Shown one piece after another: positions 1 to 6,231 of a stretch of DNA of 6,231 nucleotides. Where the stretch lies: NCBI GenBank assembly GCA_945867725.1, contig CAMBJI010000127.1:1-6231 (forward strand), written 5' to 3'. This stretch comes from Bordetella parapertussis. GTDB lineage: Bacteria; Pseudomonadota; Gammaproteobacteria; Burkholderiales; Burkholderiaceae_D. The notes under the pieces are model-generated. The model saw only the letters and a list, made by a program, of their open reading frames with translations. It did not search any database and was not told the origin of the DNA. The position numbers and the translations under genes were made by a program. The first letter of the stretch is position 1, and each line of letters starts with the position of its first letter.

Positions 1-349
1 GGCGAAGAATGCGATTCTGATTATTGAATTCGCCAAGGACCTGCAGGCTGATGGCATGGATCTGGTCGAAGCCACACTGACGGCTGTGAAACTACGCTTC
101 CGGCCGATCATCATGACTTCGCTGGCCTTCATCCTTGGCGTACTGCCGCTAGTGATTGCCACCGGTGCTGGCTCAGCCAGCCAGCGCGCGATTGGTACCG
201 GTGTGATGGGCGGCATGATCACTGCCACGGTACTGGCGGTGTTTTTTGTACCGGTATTTTTTGTTGTCGTACGTCGCATCTTCAAGGGCAGCGAGCGTCA
301 ACGCAAATTGTATGCAGCGCGTATGCATCAGGAAGAAGAAAAATCATGA
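1..349 (+). CDS. RND multidrug efflux pump, inner-membrane transporter (AcrB/MexB, HAE1 family), C-terminal part
   Basis: This is the 3' end of a proton-driven drug exporter of the inner membrane. The 5' part lies outside the window; 115 codons are visible, read in frame from base 2. They cover the end of transmembrane helix 10 (starting [13 protein letters not shown]), helix 11 ([20 protein letters not shown]) and helix 12 ([20 protein letters not shown]), then a charged cytoplasmic tail. The Lys of the AKN motif (bases 5-7) and the Thr of the MTS motif (116-118) correspond to AcrB K940 and T978 of the proton relay, so the visible part looks functional. The [18 protein letters not shown] loop is typical of the HAE1 subfamily. 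The stop overlaps the next start (ATGA, 346-349), implying translational coupling with the outer-membrane partner. The drugs carried cannot be told from this fragment. Confidence 0.95.
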   Translation, partial: AKNAILIIEFAKDLQADGMDLVEATLTAVKLRFRPIIMTSLAFILGVLPLVIATGAGSASQRAIGTGVMGGMITATVLAVFFVPVFFVVVRRIFKGSERQRKLYAARMHQEEEKS

Positions 350-1752
350 CGACAAAAAAACTTTCGATGCTGCTGCTGACGGGGACTGTCGCCCTATCGG
401 CCTGCCAAATACTGCCCGAGTTCAGTAAACCTGCTGCACCGATACCAGAAAAATTCCCGGTCGCAGTCGAGCCAGCAGCAGCACCGGTGGCTGACATCGG
501 CTGGAGTGAATTTTTTCTCAATCCAGAACTCAAGCAAACTATTGCAGCCGCACTCGCCAATAACCGTGATCTGAAAACTGCCGCGTTGCGTATCGAAGAA
601 TCGCGCGCGCTGTTTAACATTCAGCGCAGCGATCAACAACCGACAGTGAATGGCACGGCTGGCACCTCTGGCTCCCGTCAGCTGTTTGCAGGCACGATGC
701 GTAACACCTCGTCGTATCAGGTTGGCGTTGGCATGACTGCCTTTGAGCTTGATTTTTTCGGTCGCGTAAAAAATCTCTCCGAAGCTGCGCTGGCCCAATT
801 CTTCGCAACCGAAGAAGCGCAGCGTGCGATGCAAGTCTCGCTGGTCGGCGAGGTTGCTAAAGCTTGGCTGGCCGAACGCGGTCTGACTGAACAAATTGCA
901 CTGGCCGAACGCACGTTGAAGGCGCGCACAACGTCATATGATCTGGTCAAAAAACGTTTTGATGCAGGGATTACGAACGCGCTCGAATTACGGCAGAGCG
1001 AAACACTAGTACAAACAGCACGAACCGCCGTGCTCTCGCTCAAGCGCCAGCATTCATTGAGTATCAACGCGCTAGCACTGCTTGTCGGAGCAAGCACCAC
1101 GCCGCCCACACAAAGCGCTAATCTTTCCTCGCAAGCTGTTACCGCAGACATCGGCGCCGGGCTGTCTTCTGAATTGCTCACACACCGCCCTGATATTCGT
1201 GCTGCAGAACAGCGATTACGATCAGCACAAGCTAGTATCGCCGCTGCTCGCGCCGCGTTTTTCCCACGTATATCGCTCACAGCAGGTGCAGGTCTAGCTA
1301 GCACTGAATTAGGCGATCTGTTTCAAAGTAATTCCGGCACTTGGATTTTTTCGCCACAGCTGGTGCTACCCATATTCGATGCAGGTCGCAACAAAGCCAA
1401 TCTGAGTCTGGCCGAAGTACGCACCGATATCGCAATTGCCAGCTATGAAAAAACTATTCAGATTGCGTTCCGTGAAGTCGCAGATGCTTTATCGGCCCGA
1501 GCGTCGCTAGCAGATGAAATCGCAGCGCAGGAAGCCATGCGCGCCTCGCAAGCGGCACGCCTTGAACTCGCACAGGCACGCTACAAGAACGGTATTGCAA
1601 ATTATCTGGATGTGCTCGATGCCGAACGCGAGCTGTTTGCTGCCGAACAGCAGCTGCTGCAGACCAAACTACTGAAGATCACCAATTCGGTGGATTTATA
1701 CCGGTCGCTGGGGGGTGGGTTGAATGAGGTGAGTCAGCAAGCGCAGAAGTAA
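346..1752 (+). CDS. Outer-membrane efflux lipoprotein, OprM/NodT family
   Basis: This 468-residue protein is the outer-membrane channel of a tripartite RND efflux system; the length is normal for the family. Residues 1-20 form a lipoprotein signal: KK, a hydrophobic core, and the lipobox LSAC with Cys20 as the lipidated residue. Gln21 at +2 fits outer-membrane sorting. Two tandem outer-membrane-efflux repeats follow. The second carries the family signature [12 protein letters not shown] (from about residue 280) and [14 protein letters not shown] (FFP at 305-307). The C-terminal helix holds [18 protein letters not shown] (from residue 419). The ATG sits in the ATGA overlap with the pump gene; a purine-rich stretch (331-340) precedes it and is a loose ribosome binding site. 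It is probably co-transcribed with the pump and an adaptor gene upstream. The family is secure, but no exact gene name can be assigned without the substrate or regulator. Confidence 0.95.
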   Translation: MTTKKLSMLLLTGTVALSACQILPEFSKPAAPIPEKFPVAVEPAAAPVADIGWSEFFLNPELKQTIAAALANNRDLKTAALRIEESRALFNIQRSDQQPTVNGTAGTSGSRQLFAGTMRNTSSYQVGVGMTAFELDFFGRVKNLSEAALAQFFATEEAQRAMQVSLVGEVAKAWLAERGLTEQIALAERTLKARTTSYDLVKKRFDAGITNALELRQSETLVQTARTAVLSLKRQHSLSINALALLVGASTTPPTQSANLSSQAVTADIGAGLSSELLTHRPDIRAAEQRLRSAQASIAAARAAFFPRISLTAGAGLASTELGDLFQSNSGTWIFSPQLVLPIFDAGRNKANLSLAEVRTDIAIASYEKTIQIAFREVADALSARASLADEIAAQEAMRASQAARLELAQARYKNGIANYLDVLDAERELFAAEQQLLQTKLLKITNSVDLYRSLGGGLNEVSQQAQK

Positions 1753-1824
1753 AGCTTGTAATGACGCGCCTTATCAGAATCGAGATGCTGGCCTATGCCG
1801 GTTAATCAATAAAGATCTGAACGC

Positions 1825-1909
1825 CACTGGATCCCGGCTTACGCCGGGATAACGTTTTTAGAATGGTTGGCCTCAAAATTGTCATGCCGGCGCAAGCCGG
1901 GATCCAGTG
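1825..1909. repeat. Pair of inverted GC-rich palindromes (REP/MITE-like element)
   Basis: The left arm (1825-1853) and right arm (1881-1909) are inverted copies matching at 26 of 29 positions, separated by 27 bp. Both begin at the outside with CACTGGATCCCGGCTT. Each arm is itself a hairpin: 1831-1838 pairs perfectly with 1843-1850 around a TTAC loop, and 1884-1891 pairs with 1896-1903 (one mismatch) around GCAA. The whole unit could fold as two hairpins or one long cruciform. Related 'GGATCCCGGC...GCCGGGAT' units are common dispersed intergenic repeats in proteobacteria; this comparison is from memory. No transposase is nearby, so any mobility would be in trans. I see no clear target-site duplication at the outer edges. 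Confidence 0.8.
1831..1859 (+). terminator. Probable intrinsic terminator of the efflux operon, formed by the left repeat arm
   Basis: A perfect 8-bp stem (ATCCCGGC / GCCGGGAT, loop TTAC) is followed after AACG by five T residues (1855-1859). It lies about 80 bp after the efflux lipoprotein stop and before the antitoxin gene. The four-base gap between stem and T-run makes it less than ideal. The right arm is close to a mirror image: read on the - strand it is followed by TTTT (complement of 1875-1878), so weak termination of leftward transcription is also possible. Function is inferred from shape only. Confidence 0.5.
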
Positions 1910-1916
1910 TCTTTCG

Positions 1917-1946
1917 TTGTCTATCAGCTCACTTTGATAATATACA
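1917..1946 (+). promoter_or_regulatory. Possible sigma70-type promoter for the antitoxin gene
   Basis: TTGTCT (1917-1922) and TATACA (1941-1946), separated by 18 bp, each match 4 of 6 consensus bases. An alternative -10 is GATAAT (1936-1941, 5 of 6), but it has no well-spaced -35. The AT-rich patch TTTGATAATATACA stands out from its surroundings just upstream of a gene that should need its own promoter beyond the terminator-like repeat. No clear palindromic operator for antitoxin self-repression is visible. Confidence 0.3.
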
Positions 1947-1955
1947 GGTCCACTT

Positions 1956-1960
1956 AGGAG
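1956..1960 (+). promoter_or_regulatory. Ribosome binding site of the antitoxin gene
   Basis: AGGAG lies 7 bases before the ATG at 1968. This is the clearest Shine-Dalgarno sequence in the window. It supports this start and indicates that the small gene is, or recently was, translated. Confidence 0.75.
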
Positions 1961-1967
1961 ATCCGTC

Positions 1968-2237
1968 ATGTTGGTGTCAGTAGGCGTATTGAAAGCCAAC
2001 CTGTATCGTTTGCTCGCTCGTGCGCAGGGCGGTGAAGTGATTGAGGTGATCTACGACGGAAAACCCATCGCCAGAATCGTTGGCATTCCTGACGTTCACG
2101 ATCATCTACCGAAAAAACTCACCGCCGACAATTCGGTCACTTGGAACGGCAAAAAACCCATTTTTGCAAAACATCTGCCCGCACTGTCGATGGGCGGGAC
2201 ATCCCTCATGAAAATCATTCAACAAGACCGCTCCTGA
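1968..2237 (+). CDS. Phd/YefM-type antitoxin, apparently orphan
   Basis: This 89-residue protein resembles type II antitoxins of the Phd/YefM group that pair with PIN-domain (VapC) toxins. Residues 1-45 fit the DNA-binding and dimerisation fold: a short beta strand (LVSVGVLKANL), a helix (LYRLLARAQGG), then the family hallmark EVIEVIYDGKPIARIVGI. The C-terminal half ends SLMKIIQQDRS, like the toxin-binding tails of antitoxins that precede PIN toxins. In the family such proteins neutralise the toxin by binding it and repress their own promoter. A good ribosome binding site (AGGAG, 1956-1960) supports the start. The stop TGA overlaps by one base the ATG of a 20-codon ORF that seems to be the toxin's remnant, so no functional partner is encoded here. 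It may be a leftover, or it may protect against or regulate a related toxin elsewhere. Family call good; present role unknown. Confidence 0.8.
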   Translation: MLVSVGVLKANLYRLLARAQGGEVIEVIYDGKPIARIVGIPDVHDHLPKKLTADNSVTWNGKKPIFAKHLPALSMGGTSLMKIIQQDRS

Positions 2238-2299
2238 TGCTGTTTCTAGATGAAACAACTTCCCTGACTGATCTTGCGCTAACGCATTACCTCGGATAA
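2237..2299 (+). pseudogene. Remnant of a PIN-domain (VapC-like) toxin gene
   Basis: This 20-codon ORF starts on the last base of the antitoxin stop (TGATG), the usual coupling in antitoxin-toxin pairs. It begins MLFLD, which matches the first beta strand and first catalytic Asp (residue 5) of PIN-domain toxins. After that it reads ETTSLTDLALTHYLG and stops, where an intact toxin would run to roughly 130 residues. The last 21 bases overlap the 3' end of the convergent waaA gene. The likely explanation is a deletion that removed nearly all of the toxin and joined its first codons to sequence beside waaA. The match is only about five residues, so the toxin identity rests mostly on position after a Phd-type antitoxin. 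Confidence 0.45.
2241..2257. other. Small hairpin between the convergent operons
   Basis: TGTTTC (2241-2246) and GAAACA (2252-2257) form a perfect 6-bp stem with a five-base loop. It lies inside the toxin remnant and 22 bp beyond the waaA stop. It is AT-rich and has no T-run on either strand, so it is at best a weak terminator. It is recorded because no better termination signal for the rml-waaA operon is seen here. Confidence 0.25.
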
Positions 2300-3559
2300 C
2301 AGACGCAACGTCTTCTCCGTCGCGCCACGATGCAATTGCGTGAATTGCGCGGCTCTCGCAGACGTGTCCTGCAGCCCGGAAGTATCCTCTAGCCACTCCG
2401 ACAACTGCTTGAACAAGTCATCTGCATCATTGATGCGGACAGCGACACCGAACTCAATCGCGTCTTCGGTGATCTGCTCAAAATTGAAGGTATGCTTTCC
2501 AACGATGGCTGGCTTGCCGCAGGACAGTGCCTCCACCAGATTCTGCCCGCCCAGTGGTAACAAACTGCCGCCGATGAAGGCGATATCCGAAGCCGCGTAG
2601 TACGCGAACATCTCCCCCATAGAATCACCCAACACCACGCTCACATCCGCCGGCAGGCTGTCGGAGCGCCATGCCGAGCGACGCATCCATCGAAATCCAC
2701 GCTCCTCGATCAGATTTGCTACCTCGTCGAAACGTTGCGGATGCCGCGGAACGATCAAGATCAGAAAATGCTCGGGCAGTGAAGCCGTCACCATGGCGTC
2801 CAGCAGCAAACGTTCCTCGCCTTCGCGCGTACTGGCGCACAACAGCACCGGACGGTTTCCCCATTGCGCATGCCAATCGCGTCCTTGCGCCAGACCGTTG
2901 GCCGGTGGATCAATGTCGAATTTCAAGCTGCCCGTAACCGTGACATGTTGCGCCCCCATTGCGCGCAGCCGGGTCGCGTCGGCCTCGGTTTGCGCTGCGA
3001 CTCGATCGATCTTGCGTGCAGCGGCACCCAGCAGACCAGAGAACCGCTGCGCTTTTTTCAGTGAGCGCTCCGACAATCGAGCATTGACGAGCGTGACCGG
3101 TATAGCCGCTCTACGACAAGCATCAATCAGACAAGGCCAGATTTCGGTTTCCATCAGCACGCACAACCGCGGACGAAAATGGGCACAGAAGCGCTGCGTC
3201 ATCGATAGTGTGTCGTAGGGCAGATAGGCTTGAATCACGCGCGATTCATCAGCAAACAATTGCTGACCCGTCGCGCGGCCAGTGACTGTCATGTGAGTAA
3301 TCAGCATCGTATGTGATGGAAAGTCACGCAGCAAACGGCGAATCAGCGGTTCGGCAGCACGTGTCTCGCCCACCGATACGGCATGCACCCAGATCAGCGG
3401 CGATGCAGGCGCGGGGGCGTAGCGGCCCAAACGTTCTGCAATGTGCTTGCGGTAGCCTGGCTCGCGTTGACCACGCGACCACAGACGCAGCAGTGCCAGC
3501 GGCAAAATCAGCCACCAGATCAGAGAATAGGCGCGCAGCCTAAATGAATCCATCAGCAT
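2279..3559 (-). CDS. waaA: 3-deoxy-D-manno-octulosonic acid (Kdo) transferase
   Basis: WaaA (KdtA) moves Kdo from CMP-Kdo onto the lipid A precursor at the cytoplasmic face of the inner membrane, the first step of LPS core assembly. The 426 residues are a normal family length. Residues 8-27 form a hydrophobic membrane anchor. IWVHAVSVGETRAAEPLI follows, with Glu65 as the expected catalytic base, in the N-terminal GT-B (glycosyltransferase family 30) domain. The C-terminal domain contains GSLKFDID (Lys213-Asp215) and the nucleotide-binding stretch GGSLLPLGGQNLVEA, with Glu343. The start directly follows the phosphohexomutase stop (TGA-ATG, no gap), implying translational coupling. A second in-frame ATG two codons on (3551-3553) is an alternative; neither has a strong Shine-Dalgarno sequence. 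Whether it adds one, two or more Kdo residues cannot be read from sequence. Confidence 0.96.
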   Translation of the reverse strand: MLMDSFRLRAYSLIWWLILPLALLRLWSRGQREPGYRKHIAERLGRYAPAPASPLIWVHAVSVGETRAAEPLIRRLLRDFPSHTMLITHMTVTGRATGQQLFADESRVIQAYLPYDTLSMTQRFCAHFRPRLCVLMETEIWPCLIDACRRAAIPVTLVNARLSERSLKKAQRFSGLLGAAARKIDRVAAQTEADATRLRAMGAQHVTVTGSLKFDIDPPANGLAQGRDWHAQWGNRPVLLCASTREGEERLLLDAMVTASLPEHFLILIVPRHPQRFDEVANLIEERGFRWMRRSAWRSDSLPADVSVVLGDSMGEMFAYYAASDIAFIGGSLLPLGGQNLVEALSCGKPAIVGKHTFNFEQITEDAIEFGVAVRINDADDLFKQLSEWLEDTSGLQDTSARAAQFTQLHRGATEKTLRLLSEVMR

Positions 3560-4948
3560 TCAGAACGGTAGCAATGCATCAGGCCGTACCGCGCGAATTG
3601 CTGCACCCAGGGATTGTTGTATGCGATGCAGCGCATCGGTATCTTCGGCTTCGAAACGTAAGACCAGCACGGGCGTGGTGTTTGATGCACGCACCAGACC
3701 AAAGCCATCTGCGTATTCCACACGCACACCATCGAGCGTAATGACATCACGCGCATCCGGCCATTGCGCGTCGCGCTGCAGCTGCGCCACGACGGCGTGG
3801 TTCTCACCTTCGGACAGCGCGATCTGAAGCTCGGGCGTCGAGATGGACTGTGGCAAGGCATTGAGCATGGCACCAGGATCGCTGACACGGCTGGCCAATT
3901 CGAGCAAACGCGCGCCGGCATACAAGCCATCATCAAATCCATACCAGCGGTCTTTAAAAAATAAATGACCGCTCATTTCACCACCGAAAGGTGCGCCGGT
4001 TTCTTTCATCTTTGCTTTCACCAGCGAGTGACCGGTACGACACATCTGCGGCTGACCGCCGGCGGCTTTGACGACTTCAGCGACATGGCGGCTGCATTTC
4101 ACATCAAAGAGTATCGGTGCGCCGGGATGACGACCGAGTATTTCCTGCGCAAACAGCATGAGCTGACGATCCGGATAAATGATCTCACCTGTTTTGGTGA
4201 CCACGCCAAGGCGGTCACCATCGCCATCAAACGCCAATCCAATCTCTGCATCGCTGTTAGCTAAAGTGCGAATCAGATCCTGCAAATTTTCTGGATGCGC
4301 AGGATCAGGATGATGATTCGGAAAATTACCGTCAACCTCGCAAAACAATTCCGTCACCGTGCAACCGAGCTGGCGATATAAATCACCAGCGACGGCACCA
4401 GCGACACCATTGCCGCAATCAATCGCAATGTGCATGGGACGCGCCAGCTTGATGTCGCCGACAATGCGCTGCAGATACGCATCACGTATCGAATGCTCTC
4501 GATAGCTGCCGCGACCTTGCGCGAGCCTGCCCTCTTGCAGACGCTGGTAGAGCGCAGTGATGGTGTCGCCATAAATGGCTGCGCCCGCCAGCACCATCTT
4601 GAAACCGTTGTAATCCGGCGGGTTATGACTGCCGGTGACCATGATGCCGCTACTGGCACCCAACACATGCGTTGCAAAATACAGCATGGGTGTAGCGACC
4701 ATGCCGATATCGATGACATCAACACCCGCTGATTGCAAACCTTCGGCCAGTGCTGCCGACAATTCGGGGCCGGATAATCGTCCATCACGACCAATCACTA
4801 CCGTACCCTCGCCACACTCGACAGCAGCAGATCCAAAGGCCTGACCAATCTGATACGCAATGCCGTTGTCCAGCGTTGTGCCCAGAACCCCACGTATATC
4901 GTAGGCCTTGAAGATGCCGGGATTTAATTTGACCGTGCCAGTGACCAT
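3560..4948 (-). CDS. Phosphomannomutase/phosphoglucomutase (AlgC/ManB type)
   Basis: This cytoplasmic alpha-D-phosphohexomutase interconverts the 6-phosphate and 1-phosphate forms of glucose or mannose, supplying sugar-1-phosphates for nucleotide-sugar synthesis. At 462 residues it is close to Pseudomonas aeruginosa AlgC. All four domain signatures are visible: the start FKAYDIRG (13-20), the phosphoserine loop TGSHNPP with Ser107, the metal site DGDGDR (241-246), the sugar-binding loop GEMSGH (323-328), and the C-terminal phosphate-binding RASNTT (420-425). GEMSGH fits the dual-specificity PMM/PGM group rather than GlmM. It lies 38 bp after rmlD and abuts waaA. With rhamnose genes upstream, glucose-1-phosphate for dTDP-rhamnose is a likely product, but mannose-1-phosphate is equally possible. 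The start has no strong ribosome binding site, but no later ATG would keep the FKAYDIRG motif. The symbol is left blank because algC, manB and pgm are all used for such genes. Confidence 0.94.
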   Translation of the reverse strand: MVTGTVKLNPGIFKAYDIRGVLGTTLDNGIAYQIGQAFGSAAVECGEGTVVIGRDGRLSGPELSAALAEGLQSAGVDVIDIGMVATPMLYFATHVLGASSGIMVTGSHNPPDYNGFKMVLAGAAIYGDTITALYQRLQEGRLAQGRGSYREHSIRDAYLQRIVGDIKLARPMHIAIDCGNGVAGAVAGDLYRQLGCTVTELFCEVDGNFPNHHPDPAHPENLQDLIRTLANSDAEIGLAFDGDGDRLGVVTKTGEIIYPDRQLMLFAQEILGRHPGAPILFDVKCSRHVAEVVKAAGGQPQMCRTGHSLVKAKMKETGAPFGGEMSGHLFFKDRWYGFDDGLYAGARLLELASRVSDPGAMLNALPQSISTPELQIALSEGENHAVVAQLQRDAQWPDARDVITLDGVRVEYADGFGLVRASNTTPVLVLRFEAEDTDALHRIQQSLGAAIRAVRPDALLPF

Positions 4949-4986
4949 AGTTGCAGAAGTTCTATAAAAATTAATATGGGAGATGT

Positions 4987-5871
4987 TTATTCAGGAGCAG
5001 TCTTGGGTTCAAGACCTTCCAAGCAGCGCTGCAGAGCCTCTTGCCAGGAAGGTAGCTCACCAAAACCTTGCCGGAATTTTTCAGTATTCATGACAGAGTT
5101 TGCAGGACGTCGAGCAGGCGTGGGATATTGCGCTGTTGTAATCGCCTGCAGTGCCGGACGCTGATGCACAGCAGGATGCGAAAAAATCGCCTGCGCAAAG
5201 CCAAACCAACTCGTGTGTCCACTTGCGCACAGATGATAAACACCACTCAGTTCTTCGATTTGCTCAGCCCGGGGGAAATTTTTCACGATGTTGGCGGTAG
5301 CTTCCGCTATTGTATGACTCCAGGTGGGGGCGCCGATCTGATCATCCACAATGGAAAGTGAATCGCGGGATTGCGCCAACCTCAGCATGGTGAGTAAAAA
5401 ATTTTTACCGTGCAGACCATAGACCCAGCTGGTACGCAAAATCAGGTGCGGCACACCGGTCGCTGCAATGGCTCGCTCGCCCGCGAGCTTGCTGCGACCG
5501 TAGGCAGATAAGGGGGACACAGGATCGTCTTCTGTCCATGCGCCCTGCTTGCTGCCGTCGAACACATAGTCAGTGGAATAGTGAATGAGTGATGCACCGA
5601 TTTTTACTGCTTCTTCGGCGAAGATGCCAGGAGCTTCGGCATTGATGCGCAGAGCAAGCGCTTCTTCTGATTCAGCCTGATCGACCGCGGTGTAGGCAGC
5701 GGCGTTGATCACCATTGCCGGCCGCAAGGATTGCATCACCGCCCGAATCGATTCAGCACGTGAGAGATCCAGCTGCTCGCGCCCGAGCGCATGAATCTCG
5801 CCCAGACCTTGCAAATGCTGGGTCAGTGCATGACCGACCTGACCGTGGCAACCCGTAACGAGTATTTTCAT
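4987..5871 (-). CDS. rmlD: dTDP-4-dehydrorhamnose reductase
   Basis: RmlD (RfbD) catalyses the last step of dTDP-L-rhamnose synthesis, the NAD(P)H-dependent reduction of dTDP-4-keto-L-rhamnose. The 294 residues are the normal length. The protein is an extended short-chain dehydrogenase: the Rossmann glycine motif GCHGQVG is at 7-13, NAAAYTAVDQAE at 56-67, the catalytic STD at 99-101, and the YGRSK pair Tyr124/Lys128. LRTSWVYG then follows in the substrate-binding region. The start codon overlaps the rmlC stop (ATGA, 5868-5871), so translation is probably coupled. The product joins the rhamnose supply for LPS O-antigen, core or another surface glycan; no rhamnosyltransferase is in the window to say which. 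No damage is seen. Confidence 0.97.
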   Translation of the reverse strand: MKILVTGCHGQVGHALTQHLQGLGEIHALGREQLDLSRAESIRAVMQSLRPAMVINAAAYTAVDQAESEEALALRINAEAPGIFAEEAVKIGASLIHYSTDYVFDGSKQGAWTEDDPVSPLSAYGRSKLAGERAIAATGVPHLILRTSWVYGLHGKNFLLTMLRLAQSRDSLSIVDDQIGAPTWSHTIAEATANIVKNFPRAEQIEELSGVYHLCASGHTSWFGFAQAIFSHPAVHQRPALQAITTAQYPTPARRPANSVMNTEKFRQGFGELPSWQEALQRCLEGLEPKTAPE

Positions 5872-6231
5872 TCGAAGGTTTCAGCCTGCGTAAGCGATGC
5901 GGCCGATTTGTCCTTGGCCGACAGCAAAGGCTCTCCCTGCACAGGCCACGCAATATTCAGCGCAGGATCATTCCATTGCAGCGAACGCTCATGCTCGGGC
6001 GCATAGTAGTCGGTTGTTTTGTAAAGAAATTCTGCGTAATCACTAGTGACCAGAAATCCGTGTGCAAATCCCGGTGGTATCCATAACTGTCGATTGTTTG
6101 CAGCCGAGAGCATGACCGCCACCGACTGTCCGAAAAAAGGCGAGCTACGACGCAAATCAACGCAAACATCAAAGACCTCGCCCGCTGTCACGCGCACCAG
6201 CTTGCCCTGAGGCTGACGTATCTGATAATGC
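5868..6231 (-). CDS. rmlC: dTDP-4-dehydrorhamnose 3,5-epimerase, C-terminal part
   Basis: RmlC (RfbC) epimerises carbons 3 and 5 of dTDP-4-keto-6-deoxyglucose, the step before RmlD. The gene runs off the right edge. 120 codons are visible in frame from 6230, about two thirds of the usual 180 or so residues, so the start is outside the window. The visible part opens at HYQIRQPQGKLVRV; its first His is the conserved catalytic base of the GLHYQ motif. It continues through the cupin core (VFDVCVDLRRSSPFFGQ, LWIPPGFAHGFLV) and the conserved tyrosines of EFLYKTTDYYAPEHE to WNDPALNIAWP. An internal ATG at 6195-6197 is not a credible start, because it would discard the catalytic His. The stop overlaps the rmlD start by 4 bp. 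rmlB and rmlA are probably further upstream. Confidence 0.96.
   Translation of the reverse strand, partial: HYQIRQPQGKLVRVTAGEVFDVCVDLRRSSPFFGQSVAVMLSAANNRQLWIPPGFAHGFLVTSDYAEFLYKTTDYYAPEHERSLQWNDPALNIAWPVQGEPLLSAKDKSAASLTQAETFE

Noticed and set aside
717..1304. Long (195-residue) - strand ORF inside the efflux lipoprotein gene.
   Set aside because: It lies antisense to a gene with clear family motifs throughout. Its composition (Ala/Arg/Ser-rich, no recognisable domain) is that of a codon-bias shadow.
1825..1909. CRISPR-like repeat unit.
   Set aside because: There are only two copies, in inverted orientation, with no further spacers and no cas genes; a palindromic intergenic repeat explains it.
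1802..1999. 65-residue ORF on the - strand across the repeat, containing HWIPACAGMT.
   Set aside because: The sequence is just the translated palindromic repeat, a pattern widely mis-annotated as a small protein. It has no ribosome binding site and overlaps the antitoxin start.
2106..2396. 96-residue - strand ORF spanning the waaA end and the antitoxin gene.
   Set aside because: It overlaps two better-supported genes in other frames and resembles no family.
3965..4264. 99-residue + strand ORF opposite the phosphohexomutase.
   Set aside because: It overlaps the DGDGDR and GEMSGH coding regions of a secure gene, has no recognisable domain, and looks like an antisense shadow.
4949..5010. Possible promoter in the AT-rich gap between rmlD and the mutase (TTGAAC with a TAAACA or TATAGA element).
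   Set aside because: The -10 candidates are poor or badly spaced, and the tight gene order already suggests read-through from rmlD.
1..6231. A new defence or biosynthetic system.
   Set aside because: Every large ORF belongs to a well-known envelope or efflux family. The only accessory content is a familiar toxin-antitoxin type with a missing toxin.

Overview
The window looks like an ordinary chromosomal stretch from a betaproteobacterium. The family is probably close to Oxalobacteraceae/Burkholderiales, judged from the protein sequences and moderate GC rather than any marker gene. Two well-conserved cell-envelope operons converge on a short, scarred intergenic island. All five large genes are intact or simply cut by the window edge, and no tRNA, rRNA, CRISPR array or insertion sequence is visible.

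Left (1-1752, + strand): the last 115 codons of an AcrB/MexB-type RND inner-membrane pump overlap by 4 bp (ATGA) with a complete OprM/NodT-type outer-membrane lipoprotein. These are two parts of a tripartite drug efflux system; the periplasmic adaptor gene is presumably upstream of the window.

Middle (1753-2278): a pair of inverted GC-rich palindromes (1825-1909), 26 of 29 bases complementary, the first of which is followed by a T-run and can act as the efflux operon's terminator. Next is a small Phd/YefM-type antitoxin gene (1968-2237). Directly overlapping its stop is a 20-codon ORF that starts like a PIN-domain (VapC) toxin and then ends. The antitoxin therefore appears to be an orphan left by a decayed toxin-antitoxin module.

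Right (2279-6231, - strand, read right to left): rmlC (partial) - rmlD - phosphomannomutase/phosphoglucomutase - waaA. The junctions are a 4-bp overlap, a 38-bp gap and a zero-base junction, so this is almost certainly one operon. RmlC and RmlD finish dTDP-L-rhamnose synthesis. The phosphohexomutase supplies glucose-1-phosphate or mannose-1-phosphate for sugar nucleotides. WaaA adds Kdo to lipid A. Together they serve lipopolysaccharide or exopolysaccharide assembly.

I found no convincing undescribed system. The parts worth a second look are the toxin-antitoxin remnant and the double-palindrome repeat beside it.
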